Part shown: positions 41,584-49,680 of the stretch, in pieces
How the letters are laid out: each line of letters begins with the position of its first letter
Position numbering within the stretch: the first letter of the stretch is position 1
The notes under the pieces: model-generated
The model's database searches: none
What the model saw: the letters and a program-made list of their open reading frames with translations, nothing else
Told to the model about the DNA's origin: nothing
From: DATCLS01 sp036563805
GTDB lineage: Bacteria; Actinomycetota; Acidimicrobiia; Acidimicrobiales; VFJN01
Reading direction: 5' to 3'
Assembly (NCBI GenBank): GCA_036563805.1
Contig: DATCLS010000039.1
Coordinates: forward strand, 38,234-102,233
Length of the DNA stretch: 64,000 nucleotides
Translations under genes and position numbers: made by a program

Positions 41584-43098
41584 GTGCACGCATCCGTCCC
41601 GTCCGCGACGCTCCTCGGCGTCCTGGGCCGGCCCGTCGAGGTCGAGGTCCACGTGTCGCAGGGCATCCCCAGCTTCACGATCGTCGGGCTGCCCGACACG
41701 ACGTGTCGCGAGGCGCGCGACCGCGTGCGGGCCGCCCTGCTGTCCAGCTCGCTCGAGTGGCCGTCGCGGCGGGTGACCGTCAACCTGGCGCCGCCCGGCC
41801 TCCGCAAGGTGGGCGCCGGGCTCGACCTGCCCATCGCCGTCGGGCTGCTGGCGGCGAGCGAGCAGCTCCCAGGGTCGTGCGTGGCCGGCCGGGCGTTCCT
41901 GGGCGAGCTCGGGCTCGACGGCTCGGTGCGCCCCGTGGCCGGGGCGCTGCCGCTCATCGACGCCCTGGCCGAGCCCGAGGTCGTCGTCCCCGCGGCGTGC
42001 GCGGTCGAGGCGCGGCTCGTCGGGCGGCACCGGGTCCGGCCGGTGGCCACGCTGGCCCAGCTGGCCGCCGCCCTCGCCGGGCTGGCGCCCTGGCCCGACC
42101 CGCCGCGCCCCGACGACCCGCCCGCCGCCCCCGCCGACCCCGACCTCGACGACGTGCGGGGCCAGCCCGCCGCCCGGTTCGCCCTCGAGGTGGCCGCGGC
42201 CGGCGGCCACCACCTGCTGCTCGTCGGCCCGCCCGGGGCGGGCAAGACCATGCTGGCCCGCCGCCTGGCCGGCCTGCTCCCCGACCTGACGCCCGACGAG
42301 GCGCTCGAGGTGACGTGCATCCACTCGGCGGCGGGGCTGGCGCTGCCGCCCGGCGGGCTCGTGCGGCGCCCGCCGTTCCGGTCGCCGCACCACGGGGCGT
42401 CGGCCGTGTCGCTGGTGGGGGGCGGGTCGAGCACGATGCGGCCGGGCGAGCTCTCCTTGGCCCACCACGGGGTGCTTTTCCTGGACGAGCTGGGCGAGTT
42501 CGCGCCGACCGTGCTCGACAGCCTGCGTCAGCCGCTGGAGGAGGGCGTCATCCGGGTGGCCCGGGCGGCCGCCAAGGTCACGTTCCCAGCCCGGGTGCTG
42601 CTGGTGGCGGCGATGAACCCGTGCCCGTGCGGCCGGGGCGGGCCGGCGGGCGCGTGCCGGTGCACGGGGGCGGCCCAGGCCCGTTACGCCCGCCGGGTGT
42701 CGGGGCCGCTGCTCGACCGGTTCGACCTGCGGGTCGAGGTGGCCCGGCCCGAGGTGTCCGAGCTGCTGGCGGCCGAGCCCGGCGAGTCCAGCCGCACCGT
42801 GGCTGCCCGGGTGGCCGCGGCCCGGCGCCGGGCGGTCGGCCGGGGGGTGCCGGCCAACGGCCGGTTGCCGGCCGGCCGCCTCGACGAGGTGGCACCGCTC
42901 GACGCCGGGGCGGCGCGGCTGCTCGAGCGGGCGCTGGGGTCCGGGCGGCTGTCCGGCCGGGGGCTCGGCGGCGTGCGCCGCGTGGCGCTCACGGTGGCCG
43001 ACCTGGCCGGCGGCAGCGATCGGCTCACCGCCGAGCACGTCGCCACCGCCCTCGCCCTCCGCGCCGACCCGTCCGGCCTCGCCGGTCAGGTGGCCTGA
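41584..43098 (+). CDS. comM: Mg-chelatase-like AAA ATPase ComM (YifB)
   Basis: ComM is a hexameric helicase that promotes branch migration during natural transformation. The 504-aa protein has the N-terminal Lon-protease-like domain (GIPSFTIVGLPDTTCREARD). The AAA core has P-loop GPPGAGKT (residues 215-222) and FRSPHHGASAVSLVGGGSS, Walker B is VLFLDELGEF, and a Cys cluster reads NPCPCGRGG ... CRCTGAA. The start is GTG 41584 with GAGGAGGG upstream. With yraN and dprA it forms the usual DNA-uptake/recombination cluster, although other competence genes are not visible here. Confidence 0.95.
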   Translation: MHASVPSATLLGVLGRPVEVEVHVSQGIPSFTIVGLPDTTCREARDRVRAALLSSSLEWPSRRVTVNLAPPGLRKVGAGLDLPIAVGLLAASEQLPGSCVAGRAFLGELGLDGSVRPVAGALPLIDALAEPEVVVPAACAVEARLVGRHRVRPVATLAQLAAALAGLAPWPDPPRPDDPPAAPADPDLDDVRGQPAARFALEVAAAGGHHLLLVGPPGAGKTMLARRLAGLLPDLTPDEALEVTCIHSAAGLALPPGGLVRRPPFRSPHHGASAVSLVGGGSSTMRPGELSLAHHGVLFLDELGEFAPTVLDSLRQPLEEGVIRVARAAAKVTFPARVLLVAAMNPCPCGRGGPAGACRCTGAAQARYARRVSGPLLDRFDLRVEVARPEVSELLAAEPGESSRTVAARVAAARRRAVGRGVPANGRLPAGRLDEVAPLDAGAARLLERALGSGRLSGRGLGGVRRVALTVADLAGGSDRLTAEHVATALALRADPSGLAGQVA

Positions 43099-43592
43099 GA
43101 TGGGCTCGCCCGATGGCCGCCCCGTCCCGCCCCGGGCCCCGGCGTCGCCGCCCTGCCCGGCCGGCCGATCCCTGTCGTCCCGGGTGCTCGCCGCCTGTCC
43201 GCCGGGCGACCGCGTGCGCCTCGCGGCCGACCCCGTGGCCGCCGCCTGTGTGGTGCGGGTTGGCCCGTTCGTCTCGCTCGCGGCCTCCTTGGTTTTGGCT
43301 GCTTCGTCGCCCGGGTGCCCGCTGTCGGGCGCGGCGTCCGCTGCCTGTCTGGCGGGCTGGGTTCGGCCGCCGATCGAGCGTGTGTCCGTTGCTTGTGTCG
43401 TGGGGGTTGGCCCGTTCGTCTCGCTCGCGGCCTCCTTGGTTTTGGCTGCTTCGTCGCCCGGGTGCCCGCTGTCGGGCGCGGCGTCCGCTGCCTGCTTGGC
43501 AGGCGCTTGTGTCCGGCTCGTGGGCGGGCGCGGCGCCAGCGCCCTGGCCGGGCGGGCCGATGTGGATGTCGCGGCGGGGCAGGGGGCGTGAC
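43099..43592. other. 494-bp gap between comM and dprA with a duplicated segment
   Basis: A plus-strand ORF (43100-43591, 163 aa) spans the gap, but its composition (Cys, Ser, Leu-rich; lower G/C at third positions) is unlike neighbouring genes. Half of it is a repeat of the other half. A minus-strand frame is equally open and more hydrophilic. I treat the region as non-coding or of unresolved coding status. Confidence 0.5.
43258..43494. repeat. 90-bp direct repeat, copies 43258-43347 and 43405-43494
   Basis: The two copies are identical over 90 bp at an offset of 147 bp (49 codons) and begin GGTTGGCCCGTTCGTCTCGC. The intervening 57 bp are unrelated. Confidence 0.9.
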
Positions 43593-45164
43593 GTGCGGAT
43601 GCTCGACGGTCACGACGGCCCGCCGCCGACGCCGGCGTTTCCGCTGGGTTCGGCACCGCCACCGGTCCCGGCCCCTGCGCCGGGCGCGGGGGAGGAGCCG
43701 CTGCCGGGTGAGGCCTTCGCCGCCTGCCTGGCCGGGTTGGCGGGAATGGGGCCGGCCCGGCTGGCCGCCATCCTCCGGGTCGACACCCCGGCCGACGCCT
43801 GGCGGCGTGTCGTCGCGGGCCGGGGCTGGGCCGAGCCCGACGTCCTCCGGCGGCTCGGGCCCCAGCACGACCGCCTGGTCGCCCGCTGGCGGGCCGAGGC
43901 CGCCACCGTCGACCCGGCCGCCGTCTGGCGGCGGGTCGTCGCCGACGGCCTCGGGGTCGCCGTGCTGGGCGGCGCCGGCTACCCGCCGGCGCTGGCCGAC
44001 GACATCGAGCCGCCGACGATCTTGTTCCACCGAGGCTCGCCCGAGGCCCTCGGCCGCCCCCGGGTGGCGATCGTCGGGACCCGCCAGTGCACGCCCACCG
44101 GCGTCAGCGTGGCGGTCGAGCTCGGCCGCGACCTCACCGAGGCCGGCGTGTCCGTCGTGTCGGGCCTCGCCACCGGCATCGACGCCGCCGCCCACCGCGG
44201 CGCCCTCGCCGCCCACCGCCTGCACGCCGCCAGCGCTCCGCCGCCGGGCGAGTCGCCGCCCGGCGGAGAGCCGAGGCCGCATCTCCTGCGTGCCGGCGGC
44301 CTCGACGCCCTGCGGGCCTTGCCGTCGGGTGCGACCGGCACCGGCCGCCCGCACCCGGCGGGCCCGGCCGCGGCCCCGCGCCCGCCGGCGGGCGGCCCGT
44401 TCGGAGTCGCGACGGCGACCGGCCCTGGCGACGCCGGCCCCGACGCGGCCGGCGGCCTCCCGTCCGCCGCCGCGCCGGCGCCGCCCGACCGCCTGGGCGC
44501 CGGGGTCGCCGGCCCACCGCCGGGCGGCGCCCCCACCGACGGCGGGGCCGGGGGAGAGGGGCCCGCGCCGCCCATCGGCGTGGCGGCCACCGGGCTCGAC
44601 GTCGTCTACCCCCGGGGCCAGGCCGAGCTGTGGCGGGCGGTGACCCGTGCGGGCGTGCTGCTGTCCGAGACGCCGCTGGGCTGCGGCCCCGAGCGGTGGC
44701 GGTTCCCGGCCCGCAACCGCATCATCGCCGCCCTCGCCGACGTCGTCGTGGTCGTCGAGTCGCACCGCCGGGGCGGCTCGCTCTACACGGTCGACGAGGC
44801 CGACCGCCGGGGCGTCGACGTGATGGCGGTGCCCGGCTCGGTCCGGAACCCGGCGGCCGCCGGCACCAACGCGCTGCTCGCCGAGGGGCGGGCGCCGGCG
44901 ACCTGCGCCGACGACATCCTCGTCGCGCTGGGCCTGGGCGGCGGCCGACACCGCCCGCCCGCCGAGCGCCGCATGCCCCCCGCCGACGGCGACCGACCCG
45001 TGCTCGATGCGCTCGGCTGGCAGCCGGCCACGCTCGACCAGCTGGTGCTGCGCACGGGGCTCGGCGTCGGCCGCCTGGTCCTCGCCCTCGACCGCCTCGA
45101 GGCGGCCGGATGGGTGGCCCGCCGCGGCGGCTGGTACGAGCGGGTGATCGGAGGCGACGCGTGA
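43593..45164 (+). CDS. dprA: DNA processing protein DprA with a large internal insertion
   Basis: DprA loads RecA on incoming single-stranded DNA. The 523-aa protein has the Rossmann core RPRVAIVGTRQCTPTGVSVA, SGLATGIDAAAHRGA, TGLDVVYPRGQAELW, LLSETPLGCGPERWRFPARN, and a C-terminal winged helix (LDALGWQPATLDQLVLRTGL). Between AAAHRGALA and IGVAATGLD, which adjoin closely in relatives, lie about 120 residues (about 207-326) of Pro/Gly/Ala-rich low-complexity sequence. The start GTG 43593 has AGGGGG 6 nt upstream; ATG 43599 is the alternative. Function is probably kept if the insertion is a surface loop. Confidence 0.88.
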   Translation: MRMLDGHDGPPPTPAFPLGSAPPPVPAPAPGAGEEPLPGEAFAACLAGLAGMGPARLAAILRVDTPADAWRRVVAGRGWAEPDVLRRLGPQHDRLVARWRAEAATVDPAAVWRRVVADGLGVAVLGGAGYPPALADDIEPPTILFHRGSPEALGRPRVAIVGTRQCTPTGVSVAVELGRDLTEAGVSVVSGLATGIDAAAHRGALAAHRLHAASAPPPGESPPGGEPRPHLLRAGGLDALRALPSGATGTGRPHPAGPAAAPRPPAGGPFGVATATGPGDAGPDAAGGLPSAAAPAPPDRLGAGVAGPPPGGAPTDGGAGGEGPAPPIGVAATGLDVVYPRGQAELWRAVTRAGVLLSETPLGCGPERWRFPARNRIIAALADVVVVVESHRRGGSLYTVDEADRRGVDVMAVPGSVRNPAAAGTNALLAEGRAPATCADDILVALGLGGGRHRPPAERRMPPADGDRPVLDALGWQPATLDQLVLRTGLGVGRLVLALDRLEAAGWVARRGGWYERVIGGDA

Positions 45165-45219
45165 CCTGCGAGACGTTCCACGCCCGCCGCCGGTTCACAA
45201 CCCCGCGCGGTACACGGAG

Positions 45220-45225
45220 TACGGT
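45220..45225 (+). promoter_or_regulatory. Putative -10 hexamer of xerC (leaderless)
   Basis: TACGGT ends 7 nt before ATG 45233. Confidence 0.45.
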
Positions 45226-45232
45226 GACGTTC

Positions 45233-46240
45233 ATGGCTTGGCAGCTCGAGGCCTTCAGGGCGTCGCTCACCGGTGCCGCACCGGCGACCGTCGAGGCCTA
45301 CGAGCGCGACCTTCGGTCGTTCGTGACCTGGGCCGAGCGGCTCGGGCTGACCGGCCCGGAGGCGGTCGATCGCACGACGTTGCGCCGCTACCTGGCCTAC
45401 CTCGCCACCCGCGGTCGGGCCCGGCGCACGATCGCCCGCCGGGCCTCGGCCGTGCGCCGCTACTTCGGCTGGCTGCGGCGCACCGGGGCCATCGCCGCGG
45501 ACCCGTCGGCCGGCCTCAGCGCCCCCAAGGGCGAAGCCCGGCTGCCCCGGGTCCTGCGACCCGACGAGCTGCGGGCGCTGCTCGGCGAGACCGCCGCTGG
45601 TCCCGCCAGCGGCACCTCCGTCGGCCCGGTCGACTCCCTCGACCCTGCGGCCAGCGGCGACCCGGCAGCCGCCGGCACCGGCCCCACCAGCACCGCCGCC
45701 GCCCGGCCCGTCGGCCGGGCCGCCCGGCGCGGCCCCGACGCCGGTGCCCGCGAGCTGCAGGACGTCGCGGTCGTCGAGGTCCTCTACGGCAGCGGGCTCC
45801 GGGTCGCCGAGCTGACCGGCCTCGACGTCGACGACGTCGACCTCGACCGCCGGCGCCTCACGGTCTGGGGCAAGGGCGGCAAGCAGCGGCTCGTCCCGCT
45901 CAGCGAGCCGGCGGCCGACGCGCTCGGCCGGTGGCTGCGCGAGGGCCGGGCCGCCTGCATGACCGAGGCGACGCCCCCGAGCGCCGTGTTCGTCAACGGG
46001 CGGGGCCGGCGGCTGACCCCCCGCGACGTCCGCCGCATCCTCGACCGCCGGGCCGTCTCGCCGACCCATCCGCACGCCCTGCGCCACACGTTCGCCACCC
46101 ACCTGCTCGACGGGGGTGCCGACCTGCGGGTCGTGCAGGAGCTACTGGGCCATTCCGACCTCGCAACCACCCAGCGTTACACTCACGTGTCCAAGGAACG
46201 GCTGCGATCGGTCTTCGACGCTACCCATCCACGGGCCTAG
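45233..46240 (+). CDS. xerC: Tyrosine recombinase XerC-like
   Basis: This 335-aa site-specific recombinase has the SAM-like N-terminal DNA-binding domain (PATVEAYERDLRSFVTWAER). The catalytic domain has Arg190 (GSGLRVAEL), Lys214 (GKGGKQRLVP), His281 and Arg284 (HALRHTFATHLL), His307 (LLGHSDLATTQRY) and nucleophile Tyr316, so it looks fully active. About 50 low-complexity residues are inserted between the two domains (around 121-170). Its place after dprA and before whiG matches the chromosomal xerC of actinobacteria, which resolves chromosome dimers at dif, rather than a mobile-element integrase. Confidence 0.92.
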   Translation: MAWQLEAFRASLTGAAPATVEAYERDLRSFVTWAERLGLTGPEAVDRTTLRRYLAYLATRGRARRTIARRASAVRRYFGWLRRTGAIAADPSAGLSAPKGEARLPRVLRPDELRALLGETAAGPASGTSVGPVDSLDPAASGDPAAAGTGPTSTAAARPVGRAARRGPDAGARELQDVAVVEVLYGSGLRVAELTGLDVDDVDLDRRRLTVWGKGGKQRLVPLSEPAADALGRWLREGRAACMTEATPPSAVFVNGRGRRLTPRDVRRILDRRAVSPTHPHALRHTFATHLLDGGADLRVVQELLGHSDLATTQRYTHVSKERLRSVFDATHPRA

Positions 46241-46250
46241 GGAGCGTACG

Positions 46251-47030
46251 TTGCCGCACCTTGATGCCGACATACGATCAGCCTGGGAGGCCTACAAGGG
46301 CCACGCCTGCCGAGAGGCGCGCGACCAGCTGATCCTGCACTACGCCCCGCTCGTCCACTACGTGGCCGGGCGTGTGGCGGTCGGCCTGCCCCGCAGCATC
46401 GACCGGTCCGACCTCGTCAGCTACGGCCTGTTCGGGCTCATCGACGCCATCGACAAGTTCGAGCCCGAGCGGGGCTACCGGTTCGAGACCTACGCCATCG
46501 CCCGCATCAAGGGGAACATGGTCGACGAGCTGCGGGCGTTCGACTGGGTGCCCCGGTCGGTGCGGCGCAAGGCCCGGGTCATCGAGGACGCCTGCCTCCA
46601 GCTCGAGAACGAGCTGCACCGGTCGCCGAGCGACGAGGAGCTGGCCGAGACGCTCGGCATCAGCGGCGAGGAGCTGCGCAACGCCCTGGCCCAGGTGTCG
46701 CTCATCAACGTGGTGGCGTTCGACGCCCTGGTCGGCGCGGCCGCCGACGGCGACGAGCCACTGACCGTCGGCGACCTGGTCGTCGACGGCGACGACGGGC
46801 CCGTCGACCTGATCGAGCTGGCCGAGATGCGCCGGAACCTGGCGGAGGCGATCGAGCGCCTCCCCGAGCGCGAGCGGCTCGTCGTGAGCCTCTACTACTT
46901 CGACGGGCTCACGCTGGCCGAGATCGGCGAGGTCCTCGGGGTGACGGAGAGCCGCGCCTGCCAGATCCACGGCAAGGCCGTGCTCCACCTGCGGCTGCGC
47001 ATGCTCGCGGCCGAGCGCGAGCCCGTCTGA
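46251..47030 (+). CDS. whiG: FliA/WhiG-family RNA polymerase sigma factor
   Basis: This 259-aa sigma factor has region 2 (YVAGRVAVGLPRSIDRSDLV, YGLFGLIDAIDKFEPERGYR, FETYAIARIKGNMVDELRAF), region 3, and region 4 (LPERERLVVSLYYFDGLTLA, GEVLGVTESRACQIHGKAV). The sequence and the xerC-whiG-M23-rpsB context match WhiG, the sporulation sigma of Streptomyces, and its motility homologue FliA. Which programme it controls here (differentiation or flagella) cannot be told, as no flagellar genes are visible. The start is TTG 46251 with AGGGAG upstream, 10 bp after xerC. Confidence 0.9.
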   Translation: MPHLDADIRSAWEAYKGHACREARDQLILHYAPLVHYVAGRVAVGLPRSIDRSDLVSYGLFGLIDAIDKFEPERGYRFETYAIARIKGNMVDELRAFDWVPRSVRRKARVIEDACLQLENELHRSPSDEELAETLGISGEELRNALAQVSLINVVAFDALVGAAADGDEPLTVGDLVVDGDDGPVDLIELAEMRRNLAEAIERLPERERLVVSLYYFDGLTLAEIGEVLGVTESRACQIHGKAVLHLRLRMLAAEREPV

Positions 47031-47107
47031 CGGGTAGCTGATCGCCGGCCGGCGGGCCGGCCGTCGCTGACTTCCCCCTGCGTCTGCACGCGCGCGTCCC
47101 CAGGGGG

Positions 47108-49477
47108 ATGTCCATGGACCTGGCCGCCCGAGCGTCCGCCCCCGCCCGCCCCACGGCGGGCGCCCGACCCCGCTCCCTGTCCCGCCGCCCGCCAGCCGGC
47201 TCCGCCCCCGCACGTGCCTTGGGGCCGGCGCCGCCGCTCCGTGCTCGACCCGACCCTGCGCCCCGCCCCGGGCCCGGACTCGGGCCGGCCCCGCCGCTCC
47301 GGCGGGCCGCGCCCGGCCGAGGGCCGACCGCGGCGGGTGGTGCTCGGACCAGCCTCGGCGGCGCGCTGCGGCGGCGCGGCGAGCTGGGGATCCGGGTCGG
47401 CCCACGGCTCCGCCTCCGGCCGCGGCGCCGGCACCACCGGCCCCGCCGCTGGCCTCCGCCGCGGCGGCTGGCGGCCACCGCCGTCGCCGCCGTCACCGTG
47501 GCCCTGGCGTTTCTGGCCGTCGCCGCCCCGGCCGTCGCCGCGCAGGCTGCGGCCTCTGGGGTCGGCGGTCACCGTCGCACCGTCGCCGCTCCCACCGCCC
47601 CGGCCGCGGCGTCCGCCCGCCCGGGCTTCGCCGGCGGGGCCGTGGTGCGTGGGGGTGGCGTCGGTCACGGGCTCGGGGGCGCGTCGGCGCTGGCGGGCCG
47701 GGCGGCGGTGCGTGGGGGTGGCGTCGGTCACGGCCTCGGCGATACCTCGGCACCGGTCGGCCGGGCCGCCGCCCACGCCGCGGCGCTCGCTGCCGGGGAG
47801 CGGCGCCCCGTCGCCGGTGGCGCCGGGGGCGGCGAGGCGGGCGCAGGGGAGGGGAGGACCCGCCACGGGCCGCCCGGCGGCGGGGTGCGGGGCCAGGCCG
47901 TGCCCCCGGGCGGGGGCCTGGTGATCCGGCACGTGCCCCCGGTCGACGGGCCGGTGGTCGACCCGTTCCGCCCGCCTCCTGGGCCGTACGGCCCGGGCAA
48001 CCGCGGCCTCGAGTACGACACCGAGCCCGGCGCCCCGGTGCGGGCCAGCGCCGCCGGCACGGTCGTGTTCGCCGGCCCGGTGGCCGGGTCGCGGCACGTG
48101 ACCGTCCGCCACGCCGACGGCGTCCGCACCAGCTACTCCTACCTGGCCACCATCTCCGTCGCCCTCGGGCAGCGGGTCGAGCAGGGCGACCGGCTGGGGA
48201 CGGCGGGCGAGCGCCTCCACTTCGGCGCCCGGATGGGCGACGCCTACTTCGATCCCGCCCTGCTGTTCGGCGCCGACCCGGTGGCGGTGGAGCTGGTGCC
48301 GTTCGAGATCCCGCCCGGGTCGTCGCCGGCGGCCGAGCGCGACGCGCTCCTCCAGCTGGCGCTCGGCGAATCCGGCCCCGGCCTCCCCGGCCCGGGCGAC
48401 GTCACCCGGTGGCTGCGCGACAGGGCGGCGACCGCGGCCCACTACGCGTCCCGAGTCCCCGCGACCGGGGCGCTGGCCGCCGTCGACCTGGGGCGCCGGC
48501 TCCTGTTCCCCGGCCCCTGCTCCGACGAGCCCCCGCCCCGCCGGCCGGCCGCCGCCGGGCCCGACGGACGACACCGGGTGGCCATCACCGTCGCCGGCCT
48601 CGGCTCCAGCAGCACCACCGGCTCGATCGACGAGCTGCGCACGGCCGAGCTCGGCTACGACGACGAACGGGTCGTGCGGTTCAGCTACACCGGCGGCAAG
48701 GTCCCGGGCACGGGCGCGGCCATCGACGTCCCGGCCCGCGACTACACCTCCGCCGACACGCAGGGCGACCTGCGGGTGGCAGGCCGGCGGCTGGCCGACC
48801 TGGTCGTCGCCGTGCTGGCGGCCGAGCCGGCGGCCACCGTCGACCTGCTGGCCCACTCACAGGGCGGCGTCGTCGCCCGGCTGGCGCTGCTCGACCTGGC
48901 CGACCGCGGCGCCCGCCGCACCGCCGACGGCGCCCGTCAGGGCGACCGCGACGCCGACCGCGGCGCCCACCTCGAGCGCATCGGCATCCTCGCCACGATC
49001 GGCACGCCCCATCGGGGCGCGGACCTGGCCACCGCCGTCGTCGCCGCCAACGGCCGCCCGGTGACGAACTGGGCCCTCGACCGCCTGGAGGACGCCGTCG
49101 GCACCGGCATCGACCCCGACGCGCTGGCCGTCGCCCAGCTGGCCGAGACGTCCGAGCTCGTGGCCGAGCTGCGGCGCCGGGGCGTGCCGGACGGCGTCCC
49201 GGTCCTGTCGGTGGCCGCCCGGGGCGACTGGGTGGTGGCCGCCCCCAACACGGTGGTGCCCGGCGCCACCAACGTCACCGTCCCGGTGATCGGGCGCGAC
49301 GCCCACGGCGACCTCGTGGCGGCCGACGCCACCACCGACGCCCTGGCCCGGGCCCTGGCCGGCCGGCCGCCGGCCTGCGAGAGCGCGGGCGACGTGGTGG
49401 CCGACGTCCTAGTGGGCCACGGCCTGTCGGCGGTCGAGGACGCCGCCGGCGCCGCCGTCTCGGTCCCGACACCGTGA
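47108..49477 (+). CDS. Secreted fusion of a degenerate M23 (LytM) domain and a lipase-like hydrolase
   Basis: The frame encodes 789 aa. The first 115 residues are Pro/Arg-rich and may not all be translated. A hydrophobic segment at about 119-145 looks like a signal or anchor, followed by Gly/Ala-rich repeats. A LytM-like domain lies near 283-385 (GNRGLEYDTEPGAPVRASAA, LHFGARMGDAYFDP), but the zinc-binding H-x-G-x-D and H-x-H are changed to NRGLE and RLH, so it is probably non-catalytic. From residue 489 comes an alpha/beta hydrolase with AHSQGG (Ser584) and ATIGTPHRGADLA. The M23 gene before rpsB is conserved in actinobacteria; the lipase fusion is unusual. Confidence 0.75.
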   Translation: MSMDLAARASAPARPTAGARPRSLSRRPPAGSAPARALGPAPPLRARPDPAPRPGPGLGPAPPLRRAAPGRGPTAAGGARTSLGGALRRRGELGIRVGPRLRLRPRRRHHRPRRWPPPRRLAATAVAAVTVALAFLAVAAPAVAAQAAASGVGGHRRTVAAPTAPAAASARPGFAGGAVVRGGGVGHGLGGASALAGRAAVRGGGVGHGLGDTSAPVGRAAAHAAALAAGERRPVAGGAGGGEAGAGEGRTRHGPPGGGVRGQAVPPGGGLVIRHVPPVDGPVVDPFRPPPGPYGPGNRGLEYDTEPGAPVRASAAGTVVFAGPVAGSRHVTVRHADGVRTSYSYLATISVALGQRVEQGDRLGTAGERLHFGARMGDAYFDPALLFGADPVAVELVPFEIPPGSSPAAERDALLQLALGESGPGLPGPGDVTRWLRDRAATAAHYASRVPATGALAAVDLGRRLLFPGPCSDEPPPRRPAAAGPDGRHRVAITVAGLGSSSTTGSIDELRTAELGYDDERVVRFSYTGGKVPGTGAAIDVPARDYTSADTQGDLRVAGRRLADLVVAVLAAEPAATVDLLAHSQGGVVARLALLDLADRGARRTADGARQGDRDADRGAHLERIGILATIGTPHRGADLATAVVAANGRPVTNWALDRLEDAVGTGIDPDALAVAQLAETSELVAELRRRGVPDGVPVLSVAARGDWVVAAPNTVVPGATNVTVPVIGRDAHGDLVAADATTDALARALAGRPPACESAGDVVADVLVGHGLSAVEDAAGAAVSVPTP
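47644..47769 (+). repeat. 63-bp tandem duplication inside the M23/lipase gene
   Basis: Two in-frame 21-codon units (VRGGGVGHGLG ... GRAA) lie at offset 63, nearly identical in their first 26 bases and diverging afterwards. Confidence 0.75.
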
Positions 49478-49680
49478 CCAGGCCCGGCGCAGCCCGGCCC
49501 GTGCCCGGCACCGGTCCGGCCCGCCGGCCCACCCACGGCCCCCGGGCCCCGACCCCCCGAATTCGAGCCCCTCACCGGGAGCGGTAAGCTTGTGCGCTAC
49601 GCCGCAGCCGGTCCATCCCACGGTCGCCCTCGGGCGCCGGGCCGGCGACGACAAACCGATGGGACGGAAAGAGGAGAAAC

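Noticed and set aside
43100..43591. A 163-aa plus-strand ORF between comM and dprA as a gene
   Set aside because: Half is a duplicated segment, codon use differs from neighbours, and the opposite strand is equally open. Kept only as a described region.
45233..46240. Phage or integron integrase
   Set aside because: The tyrosine recombinase lies in the conserved dprA-xerC-whiG order with host-like composition and no attachment site, so chromosomal XerC is the better call.
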